Shown here in pieces: positions 10,753-23,463 of a stretch of 48,070 nt of DNA. Origin of the DNA: Bacillus renqingensis. GTDB lineage: Bacteria; Bacillota; Bacilli; Bacillales; Cytobacillaceae. Each line of letters opens with the position of its first letter. The first letter of the stretch is position 1. Both the position numbers and the translations under genes were made by a program. The notes beneath the pieces are model-generated. The model was not told the origin of the DNA and ran no database searches. It worked only from the letters and a program-made list of their open reading frames with translations. The stretch covers positions 1 to 48,070 of the forward strand of contig NZ_JADDIU010000036.1 in the NCBI RefSeq assembly GCF_016464375.1. Reading direction: 5' to 3'.

Positions 10753-11351
10753 AAAATATTGCCATTTTTGCATCAGGAAGCGGCAGCAACTTTCAAGCTA
10801 TTGTTGATGCGGTTCAGACAGGAGAACTGGCAGCACATATTTCCCTGCTCGTTTGTGATAAACCGGAGGCATATGTCATCCACCGGGCAAGAGCGGCCAA
10901 CATCCCATCATTTGTGTTTCGGGCTAAAGAGTATCCCAGCAAAGAGGATTTCGAAAAAGAAATTGCACGTGTGCTAAGCCGCCACAACGTTGAATGGATC
11001 GTGCTTGCCGGCTATATGCGTTTGATCGGAGCAACCCTCTTGAAACAGTACGAGGGGCGAATTGTCAATATCCACCCATCGCTCTTACCGGAGTTTCCTG
11101 GTAAGGATGCGATTGGTCAGGCTTTGGCTGCTAAGGCGAGATGGAGCGGTGTAACCATCCATTACGTTGACGAAGGGATGGATACGGGTCCCATCATCGT
11201 CCAAGAACGTACACCAATAGAAGAAAATGAGACAAGAGAAAGTCTACAACAAAAGATTCAAGCCATTGAACACAAACTCTATCCGTCGATATTAAAAATG
11301 CTGCTAACAATAGGAGATGGTAAACATGACGAAAAAGCGCGCACTTATTAG
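10749..11351 (+). CDS. purN: GAR transformylase PurN
   Basis: Folate-dependent phosphoribosylglycinamide formyltransferase, 200 residues. It uses 10-formyltetrahydrofolate. The start [15 protein letters not shown] and the catalytic region with [15 protein letters not shown] (catalytic Asn/His) and [11 protein letters not shown] (catalytic Asp) are intact. It overlaps purM by 4 nt and runs 26 nt into purH. Confidence 0.97.
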   Translation: MKNIAIFASGSGSNFQAIVDAVQTGELAAHISLLVCDKPEAYVIHRARAANIPSFVFRAKEYPSKEDFEKEIARVLSRHNVEWIVLAGYMRLIGATLLKQYEGRIVNIHPSLLPEFPGKDAIGQALAAKARWSGVTIHYVDEGMDTGPIIVQERTPIEENETRESLQQKIQAIEHKLYPSILKMLLTIGDGKHDEKARTY

Positions 11352-12864
11352 TGTTTCAGATAAAAAGGGAGTGGGGGAATTTGCCAGAGAGCTGGCCAGT
11401 CTTGGATTTGAAATTATTTCCACCGGCGGTACGAAAAAGATGCTGCAAGAGCAAGGAATCCCTGTGCTTAGTGTGAGTGATGTGACCGGTTTCCCGGAAA
11501 TCCTTGAGGGCCGCGTTAAGACGTTAAATCCTTTTATTCACGGTGGTTTACTGGCCAAACACGATGTGGAAGGGCATCAAAAGCAGCTTGAAGAACATGG
11601 CATTGAGCCTATTCAGCTTGTGTGTGTCAACCTCTATCCATTCCAGCAAACGATTGAAAAACCGGGTGTGACAGAAGCCGATGCGATTGAAAATATCGAT
11701 ATTGGCGGTCCGACCATGCTCCGGGCTTCGGCGAAAAACCACCAATATGTAACGGTCGTTGTGGATCCGGCAGATTATCAGCGGGTTGTTGCTGAATTAA
11801 AGAAGAGCGGCGATACTTCACTTGAGACGCGCAAGCAGCTAGCGGCTAAAGTATTCCGTCATACCGCAGCATATGACGCTCTGATTGCTGAATATATGAC
11901 AAACCTTACGGCGGAGGAGACGCCTGAAAAATTAACCGTCACTTATGAATTGAAACAAACTCTTCGTTATGGGGAAAATCCGCACCAAAAGGCTGCCTTT
12001 TATCGGAAGCCGCTTGGTTCTACGTTTTCGATTGCCTACGCCGAGCAGCTGCACGGAAAAGAGCTATCCTACAATAATATCAATGATGCCGATGCGGCCC
12101 TTCAAATTGTAAAAGAGTTCGCCGATCCTGCTGCAGTTGCGGTGAAACATATGAATCCATGTGGTGTCGGCACGGGAAAAACTGTGTTTGAAGCGTTTGA
12201 AAAAGCATTTGCGGCGGACCCGGTCTCGATTTTTGGCGGCATTATTGCCTTTAATCGTGAAGTGGATGCGGTGACCGCTCAGAAGCTGCATGAAATCTTC
12301 CTTGAAATTATCATTGCACCATCGTTCTCGGAAGAAGCGTTAGCGATTTTAACAGCAAAAAAGAATTTACGTTTATTAACGATACCGTTTGCCCAGGAGC
12401 AAAAGCCGGAAGTAAAAATGGTAACCATTGAAGGCGGTCTGCTTGTTCAAGACCGTGACCGTTATACATTGGATGATGCGACCGTCACGATTCCAACACA
12501 AAGACAGCCAACGCCCGAAGAGTGGGAAGCATTAAAGCTTGGCTGGAAGGTTGTGAAACATGTGAAGTCTAATGCGATCGTTGTGACAGACAAAGATATG
12601 ACGCTGGGGATTGGTGCCGGACAAATGAATCGTGTCGGTTCAGCAGAGATCGCCCTTAAGCAGGCCGGGGCCAAAGCAGAAGGTGCTGCCCTTGCCTCCG
12701 ATGCCTTCTTCCCAATGGATGATACGGTCGAAGCAGCAGCAAAGGCGGGGATAACGGCCATTATTCAGCCGGGTGGTTCCATCCGTGACGCCGATTCGAT
12801 TAAAAAGGCAGACGAATATGGCATAGCCATGGTGTTTACAGGGGTAAGACATTTTAAACACTAA
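11326..12864 (+). CDS. purH: Bifunctional AICAR transformylase/IMP cyclohydrolase PurH
   Basis: Catalyses the last two steps to IMP; 512 residues, the family length. The N-terminal cyclohydrolase domain of the MGS-like fold starts [13 protein letters not shown] and contains STGGTKKML and [10 protein letters not shown]. The C-terminal transformylase domain carries the catalytic VKHMNPCG and the final [10 protein letters not shown]. The ATG at 11326 sits 8-9 nt after TAGGAGA; the ATG at 11317 touches the Shine-Dalgarno site and was rejected. An 85-nt AT-rich gap follows before purD. Confidence 0.97.
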   Translation: MTKKRALISVSDKKGVGEFARELASLGFEIISTGGTKKMLQEQGIPVLSVSDVTGFPEILEGRVKTLNPFIHGGLLAKHDVEGHQKQLEEHGIEPIQLVCVNLYPFQQTIEKPGVTEADAIENIDIGGPTMLRASAKNHQYVTVVVDPADYQRVVAELKKSGDTSLETRKQLAAKVFRHTAAYDALIAEYMTNLTAEETPEKLTVTYELKQTLRYGENPHQKAAFYRKPLGSTFSIAYAEQLHGKELSYNNINDADAALQIVKEFADPAAVAVKHMNPCGVGTGKTVFEAFEKAFAADPVSIFGGIIAFNREVDAVTAQKLHEIFLEIIIAPSFSEEALAILTAKKNLRLLTIPFAQEQKPEVKMVTIEGGLLVQDRDRYTLDDATVTIPTQRQPTPEEWEALKLGWKVVKHVKSNAIVVTDKDMTLGIGAGQMNRVGSAEIALKQAGAKAEGAALASDAFFPMDDTVEAAAKAGITAIIQPGGSIRDADSIKKADEYGIAMVFTGVRHFKH

Positions 12865-12934
12865 TGGTTTATTAAAAATAAAAGACCAATTTTTTTGATT
12901 CAAGCTAATAAGAGTTTATTTTTTACATTGATAA

Positions 12935-14302
<1,368 letters not shown>

Positions 14303-14319
14303 AGGTTTCGCAGGTGTAG

Positions 14320-14355
14320 AAAATCGGGCGCGTCGCATTAACGGGCCCGATTTTT
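14320..14355. terminator. Terminator of the pur operon, shared with the convergent small gene
   Basis: AAAATCGGGC (14320-14329) pairs with GCCCGATTTT (14345-14354) around a 15-nt loop, followed by T. The stem is flanked by A and T on both sides, so it can end both the pur transcript and the minus-strand gene at 14338-14448, whose last codons lie inside it. Confidence 0.85.
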
Positions 14356-14448
14356 AGAGCGGCGCATAAACGCATAAAGGATCGCCACAATGCTGCCAAT
14401 TAAAAGAATGAGAACAAATGAAGTATGAGTGATCCATTCACCAAGCAT
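14338..14448 (-). CDS. Small single-pass membrane protein (36 aa)
   Basis: A minus-strand reading frame of 36 codons encoding a short leader with GEWITHTS, one hydrophobic helix (FVLILLIGSIVAILYAFM) and a basic tail RRSKNRAR, so an N-out/C-in single-span topology is likely. AGGAAG lies about 10 nt before the ATG at 14448. It resembles small Bacillus membrane proteins with an EYxxD-type N-terminal motif as I recall them, though here the motif would be EWITH. Its stop is within the shared terminator hairpin. Function unknown. Confidence 0.6.
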   Translation of the reverse strand: MLGEWITHTSFVLILLIGSIVAILYAFMRRSKNRAR

Positions 14449-14491
14449 TGGTCATCGACTTCCTTTCTGGGGGTTTGTCCGATTTTTTTAA

Positions 14492-14530
14492 GAGGACTGG
14501 CATGGCACTTTCTTGCCACTTCCAGTCCTC
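14492..14530. other. Strong two-part hairpin without a U tract
   Basis: GAGGACTGG (14492-14500) pairs with CCAGTCCTC (14522-14530), and inside it TGGCA (14503-14507) pairs with TGCCA (14514-14518). It lies between two minus-strand genes. No clear T run follows on either strand, so it may stabilise or process RNA rather than terminate. Confidence 0.5.
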
Positions 14531-14556
14531 CATTCTTTAAGTTTCCATGTTTCTTC

Positions 14557-14847
14557 TCAGGTCGGATTATAAGGGACATCTTCATGAAGCCCTTCCATCC
14601 CATCCAAGGAAGAATCTGAAGAGATACCTGTTTGCTGCATTTGTTGGCATTTTTCATACATGTCCGTCATCGGGCAATAACGGACAATTCCTTCCGCCAC
14701 CTTCATTGCCCCGCAGATTGCTACCAACAAATAAGATTGGCGCCAAGGCCTTTTCACCAGTTTCGCCGTACACCAGGTAAGGATGGTTAATCCGGCGGTA
14801 ATTCGAATCAAGGCGTTTAAAATACCAATATTGGGTTTAATATTCAA
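14557..14847 (-). CDS. YgaP-like DUF2892 membrane protein
   Basis: A 96-residue protein with the DUF2892 (YgaP transmembrane-like) arrangement: KPNIGILNALIRITAGL, a first membrane segment, a basic connector KLVKRPWR, a second membrane segment, and a cytosolic tail with CPMTDMYEKC containing two cysteines. The TTG at 14847 is chosen over a GTG at 14856 because AAGGAG overlaps the GTG and sits about 8 nt before the TTG. DUF2892 proteins often accompany rhodanese or sulfur-handling proteins, but none is adjacent here, so no function is assigned. Confidence 0.78.
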   Translation of the reverse strand: MNIKPNIGILNALIRITAGLTILTWCTAKLVKRPWRQSYLLVAICGAMKVAEGIVRYCPMTDMYEKCQQMQQTGISSDSSLDGMEGLHEDVPYNPT

Positions 14848-15000
14848 AATGCTCACTCCTTCACAAAATATTTATCATTCTTTACTGCTTTAAATGAAAA
14901 AATATGATAGTATGGTTATACAAGAAAATGTAAGGGTTTTCTTTTATTGTATAGTGATTCTTTTTAAATTTAGTCAGTTTTGGCAAGGGAGGGACTTCAC

Positions 15001-16746
15001 ATGCTCGAACAGCGCTACCGTTGGAAAAATAAACAGTTACGTACGCATGTGTCCGTTTTAGATGGGGCCGTTTCGCCTACCATCTTATTGAAAAATGCAA
15101 CTTATTTGAATCAAACCTTTCGAAAATGGATGAGAGCCAATATTTGGATTTATCAAGATCGAATTGTTTATGTTGGAGAAAATTTGCCAACATATGTGAA
15201 GGATTGTGAAATCATTGATTGTACGGATCAAATCCTTGTACCGGGATATATTGAACCACATGCTCATCCGTTTCTGTTATATAATCCCCACACACTCGCA
15301 GAATATGCATCACAGTTTGGGACAACGACGATCATTAATGATAACCTGCCTTTAGTTTTAAATTTTACAAAAGAGGAAGCGTTTTCATTACTGCAGGAAC
15401 TGCGAAATATTCCGACAACCATGTTCTGGTGGTGCCGCTTTGATTCCCAAACGGAAATTCTGCATGATGAAGAAACTTTTTCGCATAGTAATATTAAGTC
15501 GTGGCTTGAACAGGATGCGGTCCTTCAAGGGGGGGAATTAACCGGATGGCCGAAACTGCTGAACGGTGATGACATGATGCTTCATTGGATTCAAGAAGCC
15601 AAAAGGTTGCGGAAGCAAATTGAGGGCCATTTTCCCGGTGCTTCGGAAAAAACACTTGCAAAAATGATGCTGCTTGGAGCGGATTGCGACCATGAAGCAA
15701 TGACAGGTGAAGAGGTTTATAACCGCTTAATGCAAGGGTATATGGTGTCATTAAGACATTCCTCAATTCGGCCTGACATGCCCAAACTGTTGGACGATAT
15801 AAAACGATTAGGCATCGATGCATATGATCGGATGATGTTTAACACGGATGGTTCAACATCGCCTTTTTACGAGCAGGGAATGACCGACCAGCTGATTCGG
15901 ATGGCCATTGAGAAAGAAGTGCCGATCATTGATGCCTATAACATGGCAACCATAAATATTGCCCGATACTATAACATCGATCATTTATATGGACATATAG
16001 CAACTGGCCGGGTTGCGAATATTAACTTTTTATCGAATATAAAAAATCCAACCCCTGTTTCCGTTTTAGCCAAAGGGAAATGGGTGAAACGAGGCGGTGT
16101 AAAGGTTGAAAATACGTATGCACCAGTGGATTGGGATCAGTATGGCCTTAAACCATTAGAATTAAATTGGGATTTAACGATGGATGATTTACAATTTTCG
16201 ATGCCGTTTGGAATTAAAATGGAAAACTCCGTCATCACAAAACCATATTCCATTACGATGGATGTTTCCGCTGACGAATTGGCTGGCGATCATGATGAAA
16301 GCTTTTTTACATTGATTGACCGCAAAGGAAATTGGCGGATAAATACGATCTTAAAGGGTTTTGCCTCAAAATTACAGGCGTTAGCAAGCTCTTTCTCCAA
16401 TACCGGGGATATTATCCTAATTGGAAAGAATAAACAAGATATACTTCAAGCTTTTAATAGAATGAAAGAAATAGGCGGAGGGATTGTTTTAGTAGAGGAT
16501 GGAAAAATCGTTTGTGAACTGCCGCTCCCATTAGGAGGAGTGATGACAGATCTTCCGCTCGAAGCGTTGATGATCCAAGAAAAAAGGCTCTTTGCAGAAT
16601 TAGTGAAGCGGGGTTATGCATTTTCTGACCCTATTTACAGTTTATTATTTTTTTCATCGACACATCTGCCCTATATTCGCGTAACACAACAGGGAATGTA
16701 TGATGTAATGAATAAAACAGTACTCTTTCCGACGATAATGCGTTAA
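15001..16746 (+). CDS. yerA: Adenine deaminase-like amidohydrolase YerA
   Basis: A 581-residue amidohydrolase-superfamily protein of the adenine deaminase (AdeC) family, which converts adenine to hypoxanthine. It has the metal motif VPGYIEPHAHPF, a second-half NTDGSTSP, and the C-terminal adenine-deaminase domain with GGGIVLVEDGKIV and LPLGGVMTDLPLE. The ATG at 15001 follows AAGGGAGGG; an upstream TTG at 14980 lacks such a site. YerA homologues carry this name in B. subtilis, where the main adenine deaminase is a different gene, so the activity is inferred from family. Confidence 0.85.
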   Translation: MLEQRYRWKNKQLRTHVSVLDGAVSPTILLKNATYLNQTFRKWMRANIWIYQDRIVYVGENLPTYVKDCEIIDCTDQILVPGYIEPHAHPFLLYNPHTLAEYASQFGTTTIINDNLPLVLNFTKEEAFSLLQELRNIPTTMFWWCRFDSQTEILHDEETFSHSNIKSWLEQDAVLQGGELTGWPKLLNGDDMMLHWIQEAKRLRKQIEGHFPGASEKTLAKMMLLGADCDHEAMTGEEVYNRLMQGYMVSLRHSSIRPDMPKLLDDIKRLGIDAYDRMMFNTDGSTSPFYEQGMTDQLIRMAIEKEVPIIDAYNMATINIARYYNIDHLYGHIATGRVANINFLSNIKNPTPVSVLAKGKWVKRGGVKVENTYAPVDWDQYGLKPLELNWDLTMDDLQFSMPFGIKMENSVITKPYSITMDVSADELAGDHDESFFTLIDRKGNWRINTILKGFASKLQALASSFSNTGDIILIGKNKQDILQAFNRMKEIGGGIVLVEDGKIVCELPLPLGGVMTDLPLEALMIQEKRLFAELVKRGYAFSDPIYSLLFFSSTHLPYIRVTQQGMYDVMNKTVLFPTIMR

Positions 16747-16800
16747 AATATAAACATATTAAAGAGTTGAAGCTTAAAAGGAATTAGAGGTGTTCGTTGG

Positions 16801-17832
16801 ATGAAGAAATGGGCTGTCGCCGCAGCAGCTGTTCTACTATTGTTTTCTGGCTGCAGTAAGAAGGAGAAGGAACCGGAAAAGAAGGAGAAAGTAGTTGAGA
16901 AAGCCACACAGGAGCGAGAGACCAGTTATTCCTTTCCCTTAACAGGAATGGTTACGAAAAAAGAGCCGGATCAAAGGGCGATTGCCGTGATGATTAATAA
17001 TCACCCGAAAGCAAGGCCGCAGTCTGGTTTAAACAAGGCTGACATTGTCTATGAGATTCTCGCCGAAGGAGACATTACTCGGTTCTTAGCCGTGTTTCAA
17101 AGTGAAAAACCTGGCAAAATCGGACCTGTCAGGAGTGCCAGGGATTATTACATTAAACTGGCCAAGGGATTGAATGCCCTTTATATTGCCCATGGCTACA
17201 GCCCGGAAGCAAAGAAAATGCTGAACAACCATTATATTGATAACTTGAACGGAATCGTGTATGACGGCACATTATTTCAACGCTCAAAAGCACGAAAAGC
17301 GCCTCATAATTCTTATATTACGTACGAAAATATTTTAAAAGGTGCTAAGCAAAAAAAGTATTCGATGAAGGGATTGCCGCCAAGCTTTCAATTTTTAACA
17401 GACGATGAGAGTAAAGCTATAAAAGGTAATGAGGCAAATTCGCTGAAAATAACTTATTCAAATGGTGGGATCTCTGATTCTAAATTTGAATATGATGCCG
17501 CACTTGGCAAATATAAGCGTTTTTCCGGCGGTAACCAAACAGCTGATTTGGAGACAAATGACCCCATTTTAGTTGATAATATTTTTATCATCGAGACCGT
17601 TCACCGATTTATCGATTCGTACGGACGCAGGGATGTCGATTTAACATCAGGCGGGAAAGGTTATTTACTACAAAAGGGCAAGGTAAATGAAGTGAATTGG
17701 GAGAATCGTGATGGCCTGATTGTTCCGCTGAAAAACGGAGAAGAGGTGCGGATGGTACCCGGGAAGACATGGGTGAATGTGGTGCCAACTAATCCGGGGC
17801 TGCAAAAAAGCGTTAGATTTGATACGAATTAA
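16801..17832 (+). CDS. yerB: DUF3048 lipoprotein YerB
   Basis: A 343-residue lipoprotein of unknown function. The signal sequence ends in the lipobox FSGC (Cys18), followed by a highly charged KEKEPEKKEK linker and the DUF3048 domain with AVMINNHPKARPQSGL, YEILAEGDITRF, GPVRSARDYYI and SYITYENI. It is anchored to the outer face of the membrane. AGAGGTG precedes the start. It sits between yerA and yerC as in B. subtilis. The closing W-V-VP pattern is intact, so it looks full length. Confidence 0.88.
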   Translation: MKKWAVAAAAVLLLFSGCSKKEKEPEKKEKVVEKATQERETSYSFPLTGMVTKKEPDQRAIAVMINNHPKARPQSGLNKADIVYEILAEGDITRFLAVFQSEKPGKIGPVRSARDYYIKLAKGLNALYIAHGYSPEAKKMLNNHYIDNLNGIVYDGTLFQRSKARKAPHNSYITYENILKGAKQKKYSMKGLPPSFQFLTDDESKAIKGNEANSLKITYSNGGISDSKFEYDAALGKYKRFSGGNQTADLETNDPILVDNIFIIETVHRFIDSYGRRDVDLTSGGKGYLLQKGKVNEVNWENRDGLIVPLKNGEEVRMVPGKTWVNVVPTNPGLQKSVRFDTN

Positions 17833-17847
17833 AAAGGAGTAAAGAAC

Positions 17848-18156
17848 ATGCAAATAAATAAATTACGAGGAAAAGAGCTTGATCAATTATTTAAAGCGAT
17901 CCTGTCTTTAAAAGATCTTGAAGAATGCTATCGTTTTTTTGATGATTTATGCACCATTAATGAAATTCAATCACTGGCACAGCGCCTCGATGTTGCCCGA
18001 ATGCTTCGTGAAGGAAATACGTATCATAAAATTGAAACAGAAACCGGAGCAAGCACAGCAACGATTTCACGGGTAAAACGCTGCTTAAACTTCGGCAACG
18101 ATACGTATGAAATGGTGCTCGAACGGCTTAAAGAAGATGAAATAGAAGAGGAATAA
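17848..18156 (+). CDS. yerC: TrpR-like DNA-binding protein YerC/YecD
   Basis: A 102-residue TrpR/YerC-YecD family protein. The helix-turn-helix lies near residues 45-75 (AQRLDVARMLREGNTYHKI followed by GASTATISRVKRCL). The family is related to the tryptophan repressor, but the ligand and targets of this branch are not evident. AAAAAGGAGT sets the start. It lies 15 nt after yerB and ends in a terminator, so yerA-yerB-yerC probably form one transcription unit. Confidence 0.88.
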   Translation: MQINKLRGKELDQLFKAILSLKDLEECYRFFDDLCTINEIQSLAQRLDVARMLREGNTYHKIETETGASTATISRVKRCLNFGNDTYEMVLERLKEDEIEEE

Positions 18157-18161
18157 AGGAG

Positions 18162-18187
18162 CCGAAGATAATAGTCTTCGGTTTTTT
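18162..18187 (+). terminator. Terminator after yerC
   Basis: CCGAAGA (18162-18168) and TCTTCGG (18175-18181) form a 7-bp stem with a 6-nt loop, followed by six T. Confidence 0.88.
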
Positions 18188-18286
18188 GTTTTAGTGGTAC
18201 ATACTCGAAATTGCCGCTCTATTCTATCAATCCACCGCTATCTACTCCGTCCCTATATATTTCCATCTCTAGATTCGTTGTTTTCT

Positions 18287-18315
18287 TTTTTAATCGATTC
18301 CGCAAATGCTATAAT
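18287..18315 (+). promoter_or_regulatory. Probable promoter of pcrB
   Basis: A perfect TATAAT at 18310-18315 lies about 35 nt before the pcrB start, after the yerC terminator. The -35 position (18287-18292, TTTTTA) is weak. Confidence 0.45.
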
Positions 18316-18350
18316 GGTGTAATGGAAATCAAAATGGAGGACTTAAAAGA

Positions 18351-19031
18351 ATGTACGACGTTAGCCAGTGGCGCCATGTATTTAAACTCGACCCAAATAA
18401 AGAAATTTCGGATGAAAAACTTGAAAAGATTTGTGAATCGGGGACAGATGCTGTCATCGTGGGGGGAACAGACGGGATTACCCTTGAAAAGGTTCTTGAT
18501 TTATTAGCGAGAATTCGCCGCTTTACCGTTCCATGTGTACTGGAGGTGTCAAGTATCGAGACCGTTACCCCGGGGTTTGACCTTTATTTTATCCCAACTG
18601 TGCTAAACTCTCGTGATCCCAAATGGGTTACTGGACTTCACCATCAAGCAGTAAAGGAATTTGGTGGAATAATGAACTGGGATGAGATCATCATGGAAGG
18701 CTATTGCATCCTTAATGATGAATGCAAAGCAGCCCAGCTGACAGAGGCCAATACTCATTTATCAACTGATGAAGTGAAGGCATATGCAATGATGGCTGAG
18801 AAGATGTTTCATCTACCCATCTTCTATTTAGAGTATAGTGGCGTATATGGTGACCCCAATGTAGTCGCAAATGTGAAACAGTCATTGGAGAGAACGACCC
18901 TTTTTTATGGGGGAGGTATTTCTACTATAGAACAAGCGGCAGAAATGGCCGAATATGCAGATGTCATCGTTGTTGGCAATGCTCTTTACGAAGATTTCGA
19001 CAAAGCATTAGAGACAGTTAGAATAGTGTAA
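18351..19031 (+). CDS. pcrB: Heptaprenylglyceryl phosphate synthase PcrB
   Basis: TIM-barrel prenyltransferase of the PcrB/GGGP synthase family, 226 residues. In Bacillaceae it joins heptaprenyl diphosphate to glycerol-1-phosphate, giving an archaeal-type ether lipid. Landmarks: [16 protein letters not shown], the substrate loop [12 protein letters not shown], and the phosphate-binding [13 protein letters not shown] and [19 protein letters not shown] precedes the ATG. It lies directly upstream of pcrA, the synteny that gave it its name. Confidence 0.93.
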   Translation: MYDVSQWRHVFKLDPNKEISDEKLEKICESGTDAVIVGGTDGITLEKVLDLLARIRRFTVPCVLEVSSIETVTPGFDLYFIPTVLNSRDPKWVTGLHHQAVKEFGGIMNWDEIIMEGYCILNDECKAAQLTEANTHLSTDEVKAYAMMAEKMFHLPIFYLEYSGVYGDPNVVANVKQSLERTTLFYGGGISTIEQAAEMAEYADVIVVGNALYEDFDKALETVRIV

Positions 19032-19039
19032 TGATTCAT

Positions 19040-19083
19040 TTGTGGAATAAAGAAATGAATGATAAAATAGGAACAAACGTTTG
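19040..19083 (+). promoter_or_regulatory. pcrA promoter with LexA-like box
   Basis: TTGTGG (19040-19045) and TAAAAT (19063-19068) are 17 bp apart. GGAAC-AAAC-GTTTG at 19070-19083 matches the Bacillus LexA (DinR) box CGAAC-N4-GTTCG except for changes in the outer arm bases, and it lies just downstream of the -10 box. This suggests SOS control of pcrA-ligA. As I recall, pcrA is a LexA target in B. subtilis. Confidence 0.55.
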
Positions 19084-19100
19084 TGATGGTGGTGAAAAAA

Positions 19101-21332
19101 TTGCAATATTTAATTGATAAGCTTTTAAACGGCTTGAATCCGGAACAGCAAAAGGCTGTCAAAGCAACAGACGGTCCATTGTTAATTATGGCCGGTGCCG
19201 GAAGCGGCAAGACAAGAGTGTTGACACATCGTGTTGCTTACTTAATTGTGGAGAAACGGGTGAATCCGTATAATATTTTAGCGATTACCTTTACAAATAA
19301 AGCGGCAAGAGAAATGAAAGAAAGAATTGCAAAGTTGATGGGCGGTGCTGCGGAGGAAATTTGGATATCCACCTTCCACTCCATGTGCGTCCGAATCTTG
19401 CGCAGAGATATCGACCGTATTGGCTTTAACCGCAATTTTTCCATTCTTGACTCGACTGACCAGCAATCGGTTATTAAGGGCATTTTAAAGGATAAGAATA
19501 TCGATCCGAAGAAATTTGACCCGCGGGCAATCCTTGGTTCGATTAGCTCCGCGAAAAACGAACTCATTGATGCCGAAGAATACGCCAAGACCTCGGGCGG
19601 TTACTACGAACAGACTGTAAGCGATGTGTATGAAGAATATGAAAAGCGCCTCCGCAAAAATCAGGCACTCGATTTTGATGATTTGATCATGAAAACCATT
19701 CAATTATTCCAGCGGGTCCCGGAAATACTGGCGTATTACCAACGCAAATTTCAATACATCCATGTGGATGAGTACCAGGATACAAACAAAGCGCAGTATT
19801 TGCTGGTAAAGCTGCTGGCGAATCGCTTTAAAAATTTATGTGTCGTCGGGGACTCGGATCAATCGATCTACCGCTGGCGCGGCGCCGATATAGCTAATAT
19901 TCTTTCATTTGAAAAGGACTACCCGAACGCAACCGTGATTCTTCTTGAGCAAAACTACCGTTCAACCAAACGTATACTGTTAGCGGCCAATAAGGTGATC
20001 GAAAACAATTTTAACCGCAAGCCGAAAAACCTTTGGACGGAGAACCCGGAGGGAAATAAGATTGTTTATTACCGTGCCGACAACGAGCAGGGTGAAGCGC
20101 AATTCGTCGCCGGTAAAATAAAAGAATTAACGCGTGACAATCAATATAAACTAACGGATATTGCTATCCTTTATCGTACGAATGCACAGTCGCGTGTCAT
20201 GGAGGAAGTGCTGTTAAAATCCAATATCGGCTACCAAATTGTCGGTGGAACAAAATTCTACGATCGGAAAGAAATTAAGGATATTCTCGCCTATTTACGA
20301 TTAATTTCCAATCCTGATGATGACATTAGCTTACAGCGAGTTATCAATGTACCGAAACGCGGCATCGGTGCGAGTTCCTTCGACAAAATGGCTAACTTTG
20401 CTGCAGCCCATGATCTTTCAATTTTTCAAGCGCTTGATTCCGTTGAACTGATCGGTTTAAGCCCGAAAATTACGAAGGCAGCAAGAGAATTCCGTGACTT
20501 GATCAAAAATTACACGCAGATGCAGGAGTTCCTTTCCGTTACGGAATTGGTTGAAGAAGTGCTGGATAAAACGGGTTATTCGGAAATGTTGAAGGCAGAA
20601 AAGTCACTTGAAGCCCAGAGCCGTCTAGAAAATATTGAGGAATTATTATCGGTTACGAAAAACTTTGAAGAGGTCAATGAAGACAAAAGCCTTGTCGCGT
20701 TCCTCACTGACTTAGCCTTAGTGGCGGACATTGATTCAATGGAGGATGAGGAAGAAAAGAACGATTCCCTTGTGCTGATGACCTTACACTCAGCAAAAGG
20801 CTTGGAATTCCCGGTCGTCTTTTTAATCGGGATGGAAGAAGGCGTCTTCCCACATAGCCGCTCGCTGATGGAAGAAGCGGAAATGGAAGAAGAACGGCGC
20901 CTTTGCTATGTTGGCATCACCAGGGCCGAACAAAGCCTGTTCCTCACCAATGCCCAAATGCGGACGTTGTTTGGTCGTACCAACTTTAATCCACCATCCC
21001 GATTTATCAATGAAATTCCTGAAGAACTTTTAGAAGGAGTCGAGCTTGAGCGAGGGATGAACGCTCCGTTTGGCTCGAGACCGTTTGTTCATACAGGATC
21101 ATCTTCCAGGTCTCCAGCGACACCAAGAAAACCGGTCATGCGTCCGACTGCTACCAACAGCGAAGAAGCAGACTGGAAGGTCGGCGATAAAGCCAAGCAC
21201 GGGAAATGGGGAATTGGTACAGTCGTCAGTGTGAAAGGCCAAGGTGAAGGAACAGAGCTCGATATTGCTTTTTCAAGTCCAATTGGCATCAAGCGTCTGC
21301 TGGCTAAATTTGCTCCGATTAAAAAGGCATAA
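19101..21332 (+). CDS. pcrA: ATP-dependent 3'-5' DNA helicase PcrA
   Basis: Essential UvrD/Rep-type superfamily 1 helicase, 743 residues, acting in repair, replication restart and clearing transcription-replication conflicts. Walker A is AGAGSGKT (residues 31-38), Walker B is DEYQD near 223-227, then [19 protein letters not shown] and the C-terminal VGITRAE. A basic linker and a Tudor-like RNA polymerase-binding tail ([20 protein letters not shown]) close the protein. The TTG at 19101 is chosen because GGTGGTGA matches the anti-Shine-Dalgarno sequence at correct spacing and the product then fits homologues; GTG 19083 or ATG 19086 would add a few residues. Confidence 0.95.
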   Translation: MQYLIDKLLNGLNPEQQKAVKATDGPLLIMAGAGSGKTRVLTHRVAYLIVEKRVNPYNILAITFTNKAAREMKERIAKLMGGAAEEIWISTFHSMCVRILRRDIDRIGFNRNFSILDSTDQQSVIKGILKDKNIDPKKFDPRAILGSISSAKNELIDAEEYAKTSGGYYEQTVSDVYEEYEKRLRKNQALDFDDLIMKTIQLFQRVPEILAYYQRKFQYIHVDEYQDTNKAQYLLVKLLANRFKNLCVVGDSDQSIYRWRGADIANILSFEKDYPNATVILLEQNYRSTKRILLAANKVIENNFNRKPKNLWTENPEGNKIVYYRADNEQGEAQFVAGKIKELTRDNQYKLTDIAILYRTNAQSRVMEEVLLKSNIGYQIVGGTKFYDRKEIKDILAYLRLISNPDDDISLQRVINVPKRGIGASSFDKMANFAAAHDLSIFQALDSVELIGLSPKITKAAREFRDLIKNYTQMQEFLSVTELVEEVLDKTGYSEMLKAEKSLEAQSRLENIEELLSVTKNFEEVNEDKSLVAFLTDLALVADIDSMEDEEEKNDSLVLMTLHSAKGLEFPVVFLIGMEEGVFPHSRSLMEEAEMEEERRLCYVGITRAEQSLFLTNAQMRTLFGRTNFNPPSRFINEIPEELLEGVELERGMNAPFGSRPFVHTGSSSRSPATPRKPVMRPTATNSEEADWKVGDKAKHGKWGIGTVVSVKGQGEGTELDIAFSSPIGIKRLLAKFAPIKKA

Positions 21333-21356
21333 TCGGCTATCTCCATTTCCATTTAA

Positions 21357-23447
<2,091 letters not shown>

Positions 23448-23463
23448 GAGGTGTTTCAATTAT

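Noticed and set aside
18211..18507. 98-codon plus-strand frame overlapping pcrB
   Set aside because: It crosses the predicted pcrB promoter and is out of frame with the clearly coding pcrB; no homology evident.
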